Positions 22,857-32,228 of a DNA stretch of 64,000 nt are shown piece after piece (positions within the stretch are counted from its first letter, which is position 1; each line of letters opens with the position of its first letter). Below the pieces are notes generated by a model, which was given only the letters and a program-made list of their open reading frames with translations, did no database searches and was not told the DNA's origin. This stretch comes from Tillus elongatus (taxonomy: Eukaryota; Arthropoda; Insecta; Coleoptera; Cleridae): positions 89,142,512 through 89,206,511 of the forward strand of contig OZ023267.1 of assembly GCA_964006375.1 (NCBI GenBank), given 5' to 3'. Made by a program: the position numbers and the translations under genes.

Positions 22857-23760
22857 ATACGATGAAAGTTTGTTATCAGTGGGTATATATAAAACAAAAA
22901 CCTGTTACATAAAACGAGTTTATGAGGGTGCTGAGTTTGTGTGTGTGGGCAAAGGTGGTATCTCTATTACATTCCAATTTGAATAATAGGAACTGTAATG
23001 TTAAAAACAATTGTTTATATTTTATAGTAAAAAGAAATTTAAAAGACGTTCCAATTTACCTATCTAATATCATTTTAATAACAAAAAACGTTTGAAGTAA
23101 ACTATATCAATAAGAAAAACGTATTTACATCTAGATATGTTAATGAGATTATTTTAATAGCCTAATAAAACTCGGGGACTTGGTTTTATTGCCGTCGTGT
23201 TTGTTTATGTTAGTGTGTTTGTATTTTGAATGAATGAATCTAAATTTATATAGGGAGTGATCAAAAACACACAAGTAACAAAACTCGATTTAAAACAACT
23301 AAATTAAACTTTGATATACGAGGATTGTTTGATAAGTATTGTTTGTATGTAAACATAAATAATATAATAGTATACTTACATACAGCAAGAGACGTCATAC
23401 TTGTTTCACGGCTTAGTACACACTAACGTATGTTGAGGTCTTGAATGGGGGCCCCGTTATAGAAATAACACAGTTGTTTAATGACATCCACTTGAACCAA
23501 ACAAAACATATAGACGCTGTTGTTGATTGTTAACACACACACACACACGTCATGACAGCTCGAAGTCTTTACTTAGACTGACAGAGCTGTGTAATAAAAG
23601 ACAGACAATTGATTGCCCAACAAGTATCATATAGAACCTTGTTTGAGCTTGTACAGCTGTTTAACAAACACGTCATGACAGCTCGAAGTCTTTGCTTAGA
23701 CTGACAGACAGAAAGGGGTTAATAAAAATGCAACAAAATAAAAATAAAACAACTGTTTTA
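22857..23760. other. Non-coding inner left region of Polinton-like element
   Basis: No gene was seen. Two copies of CGTCATGACAGCTCGAAGTC (23550 and 23668), each followed by CTTAGACTGACAG, and the word CAGCAAGAGACGTCATACTTG (23385) have inverted relatives at 31020-31065 and 30690-30720. The element's arms are thus imperfectly inverted over ~2 kb. A tttatt at about 23774 can be the minus-strand poly(A) signal of the capsid gene. Confidence 0.6.
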
Positions 23761-23826
23761 CATACAATAAAAATTTATTAGGATTAATTAAGTTGTACAT
23801 ATTGATACATAAATGACATACTATTA

Positions 23827-25125
23827 TTACATAATGGCTCTAACGATGCCCGTTGGAGGTTTATATTCCATTACACTGTCATGAATAACCAGACAATAAA
23901 CACGAGTATTTTTTGGGAAGTTGGCGTGACTCATAAACTCCACCTTAATGTCCACCGTTGAAGACTTGATTGACTCGTTCTGGTGCTGACAGTCAATCAC
24001 AAATAGAGCTCTGTCTTTAAACTCGTCATAATTCAAGATAGGCTCCGACATGTTTTTATAACAGAAGCTTTTTTGAAAATCTGTATACATGTTATAGGCT
24101 TCTGCATATTTCGATTTCTCAAAATCCATATTCATAGATTCATAAGGGTAGCATTCTGAATTTAGAAACACTCGAAGGTCCATCATACCAATGTTATCGA
24201 AATAGTCTGACCTCTTCTTCACGTTATCCTTACGATCTGTTTGAAATGCTATAATCACATATCGAGGTCTTTCCAAGTTGGTTGCAGTTTTAACAGCCCA
24301 CACATCTCTGTTGATATCTCTGAGTGCTGGTAACTCGTATATGTCCCATTTGCGGTAGGCGAGAAATATAGAGGTGTCTTTGGCTATTTTATCCATCAGT
24401 TCCAATTTCATTTTATCATTGGGAAAGACATGTTTTACCTTTAAAAACATATTGGTTACGGTAATTTTTGCTCGTGCCGTACCTGTGCTGTAATAGCCAT
24501 TGGAATCGTTTCGACTTCTTGTAAAGCGGAAAGTATGTTTGCCACAGAGAACTCCTTTGAAATGATGAAAGAAACTGAAGAGGAACCAGACAGGTATGAG
24601 CATGTGAAACTTGTTATCATTTAAGGTGATGTGCTCCGACGACACATTCAGACCGGCGTTGCTAAGAGATTGGGCTTCATTCTTACTGAACGATAGCAGA
24701 CTTTTGATGATGGTTGTGGTGTATGGGTCTCGCACTCGTTCCACTTCCTTGTTATTTAACTCATAGGTCATTGATTCAAACAGAGCTGCTCCTCCATTAT
24801 TTGACAGATAACAAGCACCAGTGGCATTTTGGATTGCTACAGGTTCCAGAGCACCTTCGATTATTAGAGCTGACTCGGCCAGACATACGAACGCATCTTG
24901 TTGGTTGATGGCTATTTCAATTTCATCGCTGTTACCAAACGATTTAGTTGGTGAATAGTAAGAGCGCAGCTCTTCTCGATCGATGCCATCATCAAACACG
25001 GGTTCTTTGAATATTTCTAGTTTTGACGACATGATAACCCAGGCTTTGCAGGAACTCAATATTATCGGGACGAAGCGTACCCTTTGACGTGTCTGACTCA
25101 ACTGAATTTGATGTGGTAGATGCAC
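23827..25125 (-). CDS. Capsid-like protein of Polinton-like element (probable major capsid)
   Basis: 432 aa from the first ATG, or 401 aa from an ATG at 25032 that opens MSSKLEIFKEPVFDDGI, the more natural start because the upstream 31 residues look unlike the rest. The protein is beta-rich with regular alternation and has no membrane span or enzyme motif. Features include YYSPTKSFGNSDEIEIAIN near the start, GGAALFESMTYELNNKE around residue 110-130, and a C-terminal block VEFMSHANFPKN. By size, beta content and position beside a smaller beta-rich protein and a packaging ATPase, I infer a double jelly-roll major capsid protein. I recognise it as a family found in many invertebrate genomes but cannot prove the fold by eye. 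It lies 29 bp downstream of the 236-aa gene and is probably co-transcribed. No stop or frameshift. Confidence 0.6.
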   Translation of the reverse strand: MHLPHQIQLSQTRQRVRFVPIILSSCKAWVIMSSKLEIFKEPVFDDGIDREELRSYYSPTKSFGNSDEIEIAINQQDAFVCLAESALIIEGALEPVAIQNATGACYLSNNGGAALFESMTYELNNKEVERVRDPYTTTIIKSLLSFSKNEAQSLSNAGLNVSSEHITLNDNKFHMLIPVWFLFSFFHHFKGVLCGKHTFRFTRSRNDSNGYYSTGTARAKITVTNMFLKVKHVFPNDKMKLELMDKIAKDTSIFLAYRKWDIYELPALRDINRDVWAVKTATNLERPRYVIIAFQTDRKDNVKKRSDYFDNIGMMDLRVFLNSECYPYESMNMDFEKSKYAEAYNMYTDFQKSFCYKNMSEPILNYDEFKDRALFVIDCQHQNESIKSSTVDIKVEFMSHANFPKNTRVYCLVIHDSVMEYKPPTGIVRAIM

Positions 25126-25154
25126 TTGCTTTTATATCCTTGAAGACCAACATA

Positions 25155-25865
25155 CTAAGCAACTTTTATAAGTTTCAAGCGAACAGACACCTCTTCACCT
25201 TGAAAGTTGACAGGAACTGAATCTTGGTCGACGATGTCGATGCTTATATTGGAAATCTCTTGCTTGTTCACCGGTAAGTAAATTAAATTTTTAGGTTCTA
25301 TGTCGATTGCGTAGCCAGGATCAACCATCGGAGCAAACTCATACAGCGTATGTGAGGGTTGTCCGTTATAATAGGAACCAGACACGATATTGGTTTCGAT
25401 GCGAATCTGTCTAACATCCACTATATCAACAGGTAAATCAGATTCATAAAAGGTGTCCGGATGAAGAACTTGTTTTGAAAAGCCCAACATTCGCCCAATC
25501 GAACCATCAAATTCAAAACTGACATTTGTATAACACTTTAGTCTGCATTTGATGGTGTTCGGATTAGGTCTCAGAATCAGAGCCTGTTGCTTTTGTTCGT
25601 GTGTTGCTGTAGCACCAACAAGTTCATTTTGAAGTAACTCTTCCAAGTGTGTTATTTCATAAGCACCGGTGGGTATCGTGATGGTTCGCCAACCGGTTCC
25701 TTCTTTTACATGAAATTTGTTTTTACCTTCATAGATGTTGGGTATGTTGTTGTAGGTGTGAAAGCCTATCAAGGCAACAGCATAATTACCATCCAAAACA
25801 ATTGGTGGATGGTAGTCTGACGACAGATGGGAGCTGCGGTCTTTCAACACAAAGGTGTGCGCCAT
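25155..25865 (-). CDS. Small beta-rich capsid-like protein (possible penton/minor capsid)
   Basis: 236 aa with a clean ATG at 25865 (MAHTFVLKDRSS). Predicted strands dominate and there is no membrane span or enzyme motif. Recognisable blocks are YHPPIVLDGNYAVALIGFHT at ~18-38, IPTGAYEITHLEELLQNEL at ~65-83 and GRMLGFSKQV at ~122-131. Its size and place directly before the larger capsid-like gene fit the penton or minor capsid of Polinton-like viruses, a single jelly-roll protein. This is inference from synteny and appearance. It is intact. The small hydrophobic/basic gene lies 68 bp upstream on the same strand. Confidence 0.55.
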   Translation of the reverse strand: MAHTFVLKDRSSHLSSDYHPPIVLDGNYAVALIGFHTYNNIPNIYEGKNKFHVKEGTGWRTITIPTGAYEITHLEELLQNELVGATATHEQKQQALILRPNPNTIKCRLKCYTNVSFEFDGSIGRMLGFSKQVLHPDTFYESDLPVDIVDVRQIRIETNIVSGSYYNGQPSHTLYEFAPMVDPGYAIDIEPKNLIYLPVNKQEISNISIDIVDQDSVPVNFQGEEVSVRLKLIKVA

Positions 25866-25933
25866 GACTGATACACACAGGCTACTGTTTCAGTCTTTTA
25901 TTGCATTGGTTTTTGCAGATACAACCCATAACC

Positions 25934-26407
25934 CTAGCGCTGTTTCTTGAGATACATGCCTTTGCCCAGTCTCTTGCATTTTGGCTTAAATTTCAAGCCA
26001 CTCCCTCTCCTACCCATAGCGATGGCTTCCATTGTTTTGTTGTGTCGTTCTTCCTCCTCTAGTTTCTGTTTCGCAGACTTGGCATCGTTCACGGCTTTGG
26101 CAATACCTGCAGCACCGCCACCCAGAGCTCCTAGTGCTGACAGCCCACCAAATATAAGAGGCAACAACGGAATGAAGCCTCCACTTTTAGGTATTGGAAT
26201 AACTCGAGGTGTCTGCACATTCTTACGTCCACCAATGTTTCTAACGATTGTATGAGCTATATCAAACACGGCGTTCGCTGTTGGAATAAGGTTTCTATCT
26301 TTTATAACTTCCTCAATCAGACTTAGTATGTTTTTAAAGGGGACCTTCTTCTTTGGCTTTGAGTTGATTACATAAAACCCCTCATCAAGTTTTCTGTTAA
26401 CTTTCAT
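25934..26407 (-). CDS. Small basic protein with Gly-rich hydrophobic segment
   Basis: 157 aa from ATG at 26407. Three parts are visible: a basic N-terminus (to ~25), a Gly/Ala-rich hydrophobic segment at ~77-105 (GFIPLLPLIFGGLSALGALG) that could span or bind a membrane, and a charged helix (~108-128) leading to a strongly basic tail ending KRLGKGMYLKKQR. Adenovirus-like and Polinton-like viruses have small core or membrane-lytic proteins of this build beside their capsid genes, so a virion protein that contacts DNA or membrane is plausible. I do not recognise a named family. It is first in the minus-strand run of three structural genes. Confidence 0.5.
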   Translation of the reverse strand: MKVNRKLDEGFYVINSKPKKKVPFKNILSLIEEVIKDRNLIPTANAVFDIAHTIVRNIGGRKNVQTPRVIPIPKSGGFIPLLPLIFGGLSALGALGGGAAGIAKAVNDAKSAKQKLEEEERHNKTMEAIAMGRRGSGLKFKPKCKRLGKGMYLKKQR

Positions 26408-26565
26408 GGTGTTTGTAACGCTAGCAACGTTTCAGCAAAACCTGTATCTGTCTTTGTTAATAACAACCCTCACTCTGTGACACCAACATGCATACTGACT
26501 GGGTGTCTCACTTGCATTCATTTATATATACACACCCAATAAAATATAGTTTAGTTTAAGTTAAG
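26408..26565. promoter_or_regulatory. Divergent promoter region of Polinton-like element
   Basis: 158 bp separate the minus-strand structural genes from the plus-strand ATPase. TTTATATATAC at ~26520 lies ~45 bp before the ATPase ATG and can serve as TATA box for it. AGTTTAGTTTAAGTTAAG follows it. Confidence 0.5.
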
Positions 26566-27261
26566 ATGCGTACCAGCAAACACGCTTCTGCCTTACCCAT
26601 TACAAATATAGACGATGTTGTTACGGACACAGCTCAACAACAACTGAGGCATGGTCCTCTCTTTCCAAACACCGTTCGCTGTATCATATGTGGTCCGAGT
26701 GGTTGTGGTAAAACTAATGTCATGCTGAGTTTATTGTTTGAAGCAAACGGTTTAAAATTTGATAACGTGTATGTGTATTCAAAGTCTCTGTATCAACCGA
26801 AATACAAGATGTTAAAGGAGGTGATGAATGCAACAAAAGGTGTTGGTTACTATCCTTATAGAGAAAACGATGAAATATTAGATCCGGCAGATGCCAAGGA
26901 CAACTCTGTGTTTATATTTGATGATGTAGCTTGTGACAAACAAGATAAAATAAGAGCATACTTCAGTATGGGCAGACATAAGAATATTGATTCATTCTAT
27001 CTCTGTCAAACATATACACGAATACCCAAGCATCTGGTACGTGACAACACCAACGTTATTGTGTTATTCAAGCAAGATGAAACCAATTTAAAACATGTGT
27101 ACGACGATCATGTAACCACCGATATGGACTTTAAACAATTTAAAACTATCTGCCACCAATGCTGGAAAGATAATAAGTATGGTGTGTTGGTGATTGTGAA
27201 GGAAAACGATGTACACAAAGGTCGATATAGAAAAGGATTCGATAGATATATATTATTCTAA
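26566..27261 (+). CDS. A32/FtsK-HerA-type packaging ATPase
   Basis: 231 aa from ATG at 26566. Walker A is GPSGCGKT at residues 43-50 and Walker B is VFIFDDV at ~115-121. FYLCQTYTRIPKHLVRDNTN at ~144-162 fits the motif that follows Walker B in the poxvirus A32-like genome-packaging ATPases of Polintons, virophages and related viruses. These enzymes pump DNA into preformed capsids. Length is normal for the family (200-300 aa) and all nucleotide-binding residues are present. It is the clearest viral marker in the element and points to a virion-forming ancestor. The frame is intact. A 13/15-bp minisatellite starts right behind its stop codon. Confidence 0.88.
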   Translation: MRTSKHASALPITNIDDVVTDTAQQQLRHGPLFPNTVRCIICGPSGCGKTNVMLSLLFEANGLKFDNVYVYSKSLYQPKYKMLKEVMNATKGVGYYPYRENDEILDPADAKDNSVFIFDDVACDKQDKIRAYFSMGRHKNIDSFYLCQTYTRIPKHLVRDNTNVIVLFKQDETNLKHVYDDHVTTDMDFKQFKTICHQCWKDNKYGVLVIVKENDVHKGRYRKGFDRYILF

Positions 27262-27264
27262 CAA

Positions 27265-27735
27265 TGGTAGACAGGACAGCTGTCTAAGACAGCTGTCTAA
27301 CACAGCTGTCTAACACAGCTGTCTAAGACAGCTGTCTAACACAGCTGTCTAACACAGCTGTCTAACACAGCTGTCTAAGACAGCTGTCTAAGACAGCTGT
27401 CTAACACACAGCTGTCTAACAGACAGCTGTCTAACACACAGCTGTCTAACAGACAGCTGTCTAACAGACAGCTGTCTAACACACAGCTGTCTAACACACA
27501 GCTGTCTAACACACAGCTGTCTAACAGACAGCTGTCTAACACACAGCTGTCTAACACACAGCTGTCTAACAGACAGCTGTCTAACACACAGCTGTCTAAC
27601 ACACAGCTGTCTAACAGACAGCTGTCTAACACACAGCTGTCTAACAGACAGCTGTCTAACACACAGCTGTCTAACACACAGCTGTCTAACAGACAGCTGT
27701 CTAACACAGCTGTCTAACAAGACAGCCGGACATCG
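27265..27735 (+). repeat. AGCTGTCTAA minisatellite (13- then 15-bp units)
   Basis: About 30 head-to-tail copies of AGCTGTCTAACAC / AGCTGTCTAAGAC (13 bp, to ~27400), then AGCTGTCTAACACAC / AGCTGTCTAACAGAC (15 bp). Each unit holds the palindrome CAGCTG within CAGCTGTC. The same AGCTGTC word is repeated in the terminal inverted repeats. There are no unique spacers, so it is not a CRISPR array. Repetitive Leu-Asp-Ser-Cys frames on the minus strand are by-products. Confidence 0.9.
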
Positions 27736-27811
27736 TGATAAATAAGAAGGCATGTACCGTGACAGAGTCAGTATATGTTAAACCACCACACAACCTGTAT
27801 CGCTCAAACAA

Positions 27812-28981
27812 ATGATTAGACCGACTGGTAACACCAAAAACAGTTGTAGCACAATGGAAGTGTTGGGTAAGGAAGAGCGAAAAGTTAAGAGAAGGATTTT
27901 ACAACTTGCTGACAATATTCGAAAAAAACATTTAATGCTTAAACTTAACAGAGCTGAGAATGATGATGCTCTGCAACGTTTATATAAACCACTTGTTGAG
28001 CCCCTAAGTGAAATAGCTAAAAACACAGCAGCACTGCAGCAGCAACAGCCATCGTAACCACCAAAGGTTGAACAAATCAAAGACGAAGTCGATATACCAG
28101 AAACGAAACCCCAAGTACAGTTCCTTAAAGACCATGAAGTTTTTGAAGCTGAACCAAGGGAAGAGGCTGAGGCGACAAGTTCCGATGAGGACATCCCAAC
28201 ATTTGAAGAGCTTGAGGCAGACCTACAAACTGTCACAACCAACCCTGCATATCAAGAATTTTTGGAGCAATATCCTGAACGAGTTCGATATTATGTAGAC
28301 AAGTATTTTACTGAACCACCGAGGCTTGCTACTATTGATCAAACGTATGGTGCTCGCTACGCTAAAGATACTGGTAGCTGGAGTCTTGGCAACAAACACT
28401 TGGACTTTACTGATGCTGAGATTCAACTGGGCCAAAGGAGATACCCGCAAACACAAGGTTTGCTAGAATTGATATTTATGAAAACACCTAGAGGGTATAC
28501 CTATGATGATCTTCAACACTATAGAGATATTCTAGAAGCAACTAGTGTTCATAAAATGAACTATGATCCTAACGCACGAACCAAGGGTTGTTCCTCTGAA
28601 AAGTATCTGACTCTAATAAAACCAGTGATAAATCCACGAGGTCGTAGATCCTCAACACCTCAAGGTTTTGGTTACACCTACGAGGAAGACGATGACGACA
28701 GCAACGACAGACATCTTAACAAAAAACAAAAGACTGAACTTAAAACTCAGAGTGATAAGAGCAGCGATAGCAACGGCATGAGCCCTAACAACAACATCAG
28801 CACCAACAACTATATGATACAAAATAACAAACAAATAGCCTATGTGTATTGGAATGACATAAACGAGTTGGTTGACAGACTTAGACTTTTAGTGGCTTCC
28901 CAAGTTGCAGGTAATAATGCTCATAACAACGAAATTCAGTCAATCTTGGAAGAACTAAAAGAAGCTAGTGTTATCACCTAG
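27812..28981 (+). pseudogene. DUF8207-type protein of Polinton-like element, one in-frame stop
   Basis: A single frame runs from ATG 27812 to the stop at 28981 (390 codons) and is interrupted only by a TAA at 28055-28057. The N-terminal part (~80 aa) is a charged helical region (EERKVKRRILQLADNIRKKH, LYKPLVEPLSEI). After the stop comes an acidic linker, then the recognisable core: YYVDKYF, then TIDQTYGARY, LTDAEI-like and a GLLELIFMKTPRGYTYDDLQ block, ending in an Asn/Asp-rich linker and a C-terminal helix. From memory this is the DUF8207 family found next to Polinton-like capsid genes in invertebrates; its role is unknown. The stop may be a mutation or a read-through point. Translation could also restart at the ATG at 28262. 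A poly(A) signal AATAAA is at ~29114. Confidence 0.75.
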
Positions 28982-29159
28982 TAAACCCACAGCCATGAAG
29001 AGGCACCAACGACAACAACAACAACAGCACCAACGCAACACTGAACCATCTAATGTTAATAATTCTATAAATGTATTCCAACAAAGAGTTTACATACTTG
29101 TACTTAGAATCAAATAAAAGTCTTTGTTAAAATTACTGTGTTTTTATTTTGTAATACAA

Positions 29160-30185
29160 TTAAAAAGTATGTCGTAAAGCAATAATATCCTGAACAAACT
29201 TATCTTGTGGTACATCTGCTATATGTAGGTTGTTTCTATGTGCTGTAAGGTATTTCACTTCAGTCTTGATTCTGTTAAAGAGGTTTACTGAATTTGGATC
29301 GTACAGCTTGTTTAGGATCACTTGGGCGTTGGGGTGTTTATTTTTAAAGTTCCTCACAGCCCTGGGGAAACTTTTCTTTTGTGTTCTTACAGCATGATAT
29401 GGATAGGGGGCGTCTTTCTCGTTTCTTGCAAGTAAACCAAACACACTTATTTTTCCCAGGTTACTTGGCTTTGGGGATATATCTTCAAGATATTCTGTGA
29501 CTTTAGCATTTGTTTCTCGCATACGCTGCAACTCATCATTTATCTCCATTAATTTTACTTCAATCGCATCTAGGCTGTCCCTGTATTTCTGATCAAATTC
29601 GTTTAGGAAAAAATCATAAATAATTTGGTTGCATTTTTTATAGAACTGATTGGATATCCAACAAGCCAAATTTAATATTAAATCTTTACACACATATGTA
29701 CCAGATATCAAGTTGTTTTCAGCCTGTCTCCCACCAAAGTCCACCAGATATGTAGCTGTTGTTGGTATTACTTGAGTTGTTGCTTCCGTTTTAAGGGGGC
29801 TAGTAGTCCAGCTCCCTGGCGATAACTCTAAGTGGGCTCCCTCAGTTGAAATATTGAGGGTATCGGTATTCAGATACCCTGACTCTTCCTTTAGCAGACT
29901 GTTGTAATAGGCAATCAGCTCTTTAGTTTTCTTATTTTCCAACCAATGATACATTTTTTTATTACTAGTTTTACACAGTTTAGTTGCATTAAAATAGCCA
30001 GTGTTTTTATCGATAATAAGTTGAAAGTCTCCAAATAGACCATACCAGAAGTTGTCTTTAATTTGTTGGTAACACACATCACTTAATGTAGCCATTTTGA
30101 AACAGATTTGGGTAGAGTAAACTGCAGTAAGTCTTTTCTCAACAACAACTGAATTGTGAATGAGCTTTAGAGTGTGTGTACCCAC
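29160..30185 (-). CDS. KilA-N domain protein of Polinton-like element
   Basis: 341 aa from the ATG at 30185, or 311 aa from an ATG at 30095 (MATLSDVC) just before the domain, which is the likelier start. The KilA-N pattern is clear: FWYGLFGDFQLIIDKNTGYF, NATKLC, YHWLENKKTKELI, and after an insert VCKDLILNLACWISNQFY. A helical linker follows, and then a C-terminal domain (FGLLARNEKDAPYPYHAVR..) of the kind that follows KilA-N in large DNA viruses. KilA-N is a DNA-binding domain of phages and eukaryotic DNA viruses, so a regulator or replication accessory factor is likely. Nothing interrupts the frame. It converges with the DUF8207-type gene. Confidence 0.85.
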   Translation of the reverse strand: MGTHTLKLIHNSVVVEKRLTAVYSTQICFKMATLSDVCYQQIKDNFWYGLFGDFQLIIDKNTGYFNATKLCKTSNKKMYHWLENKKTKELIAYYNSLLKEESGYLNTDTLNISTEGAHLELSPGSWTTSPLKTEATTQVIPTTATYLVDFGGRQAENNLISGTYVCKDLILNLACWISNQFYKKCNQIIYDFFLNEFDQKYRDSLDAIEVKLMEINDELQRMRETNAKVTEYLEDISPKPSNLGKISVFGLLARNEKDAPYPYHAVRTQKKSFPRAVRNFKNKHPNAQVILNKLYDPNSVNLFNRIKTEVKYLTAHRNNLHIADVPQDKFVQDIIALRHTF

Positions 30186-31689
30186 TTTATATATGCTGCC
30201 ACAACAGCCGTTTTTAAAACCATATTTGTTTTCACAGAAACCTTACTAAATGTGTGTGTGTCTACAAATACGTTGTTTCTTATGGGAAACGTATCAAAAG
30301 CTCTATATTAGGCTAAAATACATGTAATCTTATGGGAAATAGAAACGATTTAAGGTGTGAGCAGGGGCCTTTTCTACAAACACAAATAATGTGATGATGT
30401 CATCCTTTGGGTTTTGTCTGTATTCTAGACAAGCTCAAACACGAATAATGGGGTGATTGAACAGATATAACACAAGATAACATTCGCCAAGGTCATCAAC
30501 CGACACGTTGTTTACCTTTAAGAGGGCCTCTCTCTTGCGTATATTAAACAGATACACAGACAAGCTCAAACAGGATCAAGGTTAACAACTGTAAAACGTT
30601 GTTTATCCTTTGTAAGGCCTCTCTCTCTTACATCAGTTTGTTTCCTCAATACAAGAGACAGAGACACTTGTTCAGTATGTGTTAAGTCGTGAAACAAGGA
30701 TGACGTCTCTTGCTGTATGTAAGTACACTCTTATTATTATGTCTGTTTGCATTCAAATAACAAATACAAACATAACCTTACTAAACAATCAGATGATTGG
30801 TAATCAACATGTATACGAACACCTAACCTCATATGTCAACAACAACTGGCTTTGTTTTATATATACAACAGCGAACAAACTTTTAACGTGTGTGTCTGTG
30901 GAGCTATTGGTTTAGGGACAGTGTATATCTGAGAAAGCTGTCTATGGCCGATTCGAGGTTCGTGGGTTCAAATCTAAGTTCAGGCGAATGCTTTTCTTTC
31001 AAATACACATGCATCTGTCAGTTTAAGCAAAGACTTTGAACTGTCATGACGTGTTTGTTAAACAGCATGTATAAGCTTCAACAATGGCAATCAGTTGTCT
31101 GTCTGTCTGTATCCTCAACACAGGAGACACTTGTTCAATAGTGTGTGTATTAAGCTGTGAAAGAAGGCTAACGTCTCTTGTTGTATGTAAGTACAATCTT
31201 GTATTATCTCTGTTTGCATTCAAATAACAAATACATAACCTTAACAAACAATCAGACAGCTGGTATTCGACAAACACACATGGAGACCTGACTTGTAGAT
31301 ATCTATGGACACAGGTCAGACATCTTGGAACGCTTGTGACGTCATCACAAGACAGTTAATACCTAACATGACTTGTAGATGTCTCTCTGTACAGGTCAGA
31401 CGGAACATCTTACGTCATCACAGGTCAGACATAAGACAGTTAATACCTAACCTGACTTGTGGCTATCTATGAACAGGGTTTGCCATCTTGGAACATCTGA
31501 CGTCATCACAGGTCAGACATAAGACAGTTAATACCTAACCTGACTTGTAGATATCTATGGACACAGGTCAGACATCTTGGAACGCTTGTGACGTCATCTC
31601 AGGTCAGTTAATACCTAACCTGGGGCTGTAGCTATCTCTCTCTCTCTCTCTCTGGACAGGTCAGACGGAACATCTTACGTCAGCACAGG
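30186..31689. other. Non-coding right arm of Polinton-like element
   Basis: No gene was seen. Repeats are plentiful. GTGTTAAGTCGTGAAACAAG at ~30678 and TGTATTAAGCTGTGAAAGAA at ~31144 are each followed by ACGTCTCTTG(C/T)TGTATGTAAGTAC. From ~31280 to 31690 there are five to six units of the CAGGTCAGACATCTTGGAAC / ACGTCATCACAGG type. These are inverted relatives of the left arm. Confidence 0.7.
30893..30975 (+). other. tRNA-like sequence, right arm
   Basis: GGAGCTATTGGTTTAGGGAC resembles an A box and GTGGGTTCAAATC a B box. Inverted and diverged relative of 22781-22853. The cloverleaf is not convincing. Confidence 0.45.
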
Positions 31690-32000
31690 TCAGTTCCATA
31701 GAGACCCGGGTTGCGGCTGTCTATGACAGGTCAGCCATCTTGGAATGCTTGTGACGTCATCTGACAGGTCAGGTGACATTTGACGTTGACACATGTCAGG
31801 TCAGGTGACAGCTGACGTTGACAGCTGTCAGGTTAGCTGACAGCTGACAGCTGTCAGGTCAGTGACATTTGACACCTGTCAAATCTGACAGGTCAGCTGT
31901 CAACTGTCACAGGTCTGCGCAGGTCAGCGCATGCGCATGACGTCACGCGCATGCGCAGTAAAAAGTGGAGGGGATGGACCCAGGTGGGGCCCTATCTACT
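31690..32000 (-). repeat. Right terminal inverted repeat of Polinton-like element
   Basis: Inverse of 21759-22075. The outer TGGGGCCC differs from the left AGTCACC, and one AGCTGTC unit fewer is present. Confidence 0.9.
31927..31957. promoter_or_regulatory. CRE flanked by NRF1-like sites (right repeat)
   Basis: Mirror copy of the 21802-21832 block: GCGCATGCGC, TGACGTCA, GCGCATGCGC. Confidence 0.55.
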
Positions 32001-32228
32001 TGTATGACATGAAGTTGTTTTTATATGTCAACGTCAACTTATGACCGATTATCGACAAAAAGAAGGTAAATCTACAGAGACACTTAAACAGTATAGGAGG
32101 TGTACTAATTATGTGAAATTGACTTATAATAGAGGAAGACACACCCTTCTTTAGCTTCATATAAAAGGAACGATCGCCGAAGATGTGTTGAACTTTGCAA
32201 TGATATATATGTGCTAAAACGACAATTA
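32001..32228 (-). repeat. Right arm of large inverted duplication (outer part)
   Basis: After the target duplication TGTATG the arm continues to CGACAATTA at 32228 and matches the inverse of 19101-19340 (GCGATCG..CGAAGATGTGTTG and others). The two halves show that the Polinton-like element inserted after the duplication formed. Confidence 0.85.

Larger units (their letters stand above)
21759..32000. mobile_element. Polinton-like element lacking polymerase and integrase (10,242 bp)
   Basis: The ends are AGTAGATAGG and its inverse CCTATCTACT, followed by ~315-bp terminal inverted repeats. TGTATG stands on both sides (21753-21758 and 32001-32006). The uninterrupted target is visible in the inverted left arm (TCATACATTTTG near 19333), where the word occurs once, so this is an exact 6-bp target duplication. 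Six-bp duplications, 5'-AG termini and long inverted repeats are Polinton/Maverick hallmarks. Its genes are two capsid-like proteins and a small basic hydrophobic protein (minus strand), a packaging ATPase and a DUF8207-type protein (plus strand), and a KilA-N protein (minus strand). I found no family B DNA polymerase, retroviral-type integrase or protease. Length is about half to two thirds of a standard Polinton. Confidence 0.88.

Noticed and set aside
27265..27735. CRISPR-like array
   Set aside because: Units are directly adjacent with no unique spacers, and the genome is eukaryotic.
27375..27753. Minus-strand frames with Leu-Asp-Ser-Cys or Val-Arg-Gln-Leu repeats
   Set aside because: They are translations of the 15-bp minisatellite and have no start context or unique sequence.
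23827..30185. Hidden DNA polymerase B or integrase in the Polinton-like element
   Set aside because: I looked on both strands for polymerase-type or D,D35E/HHCC patterns between 21759 and 32000 and saw none, even broken ones.
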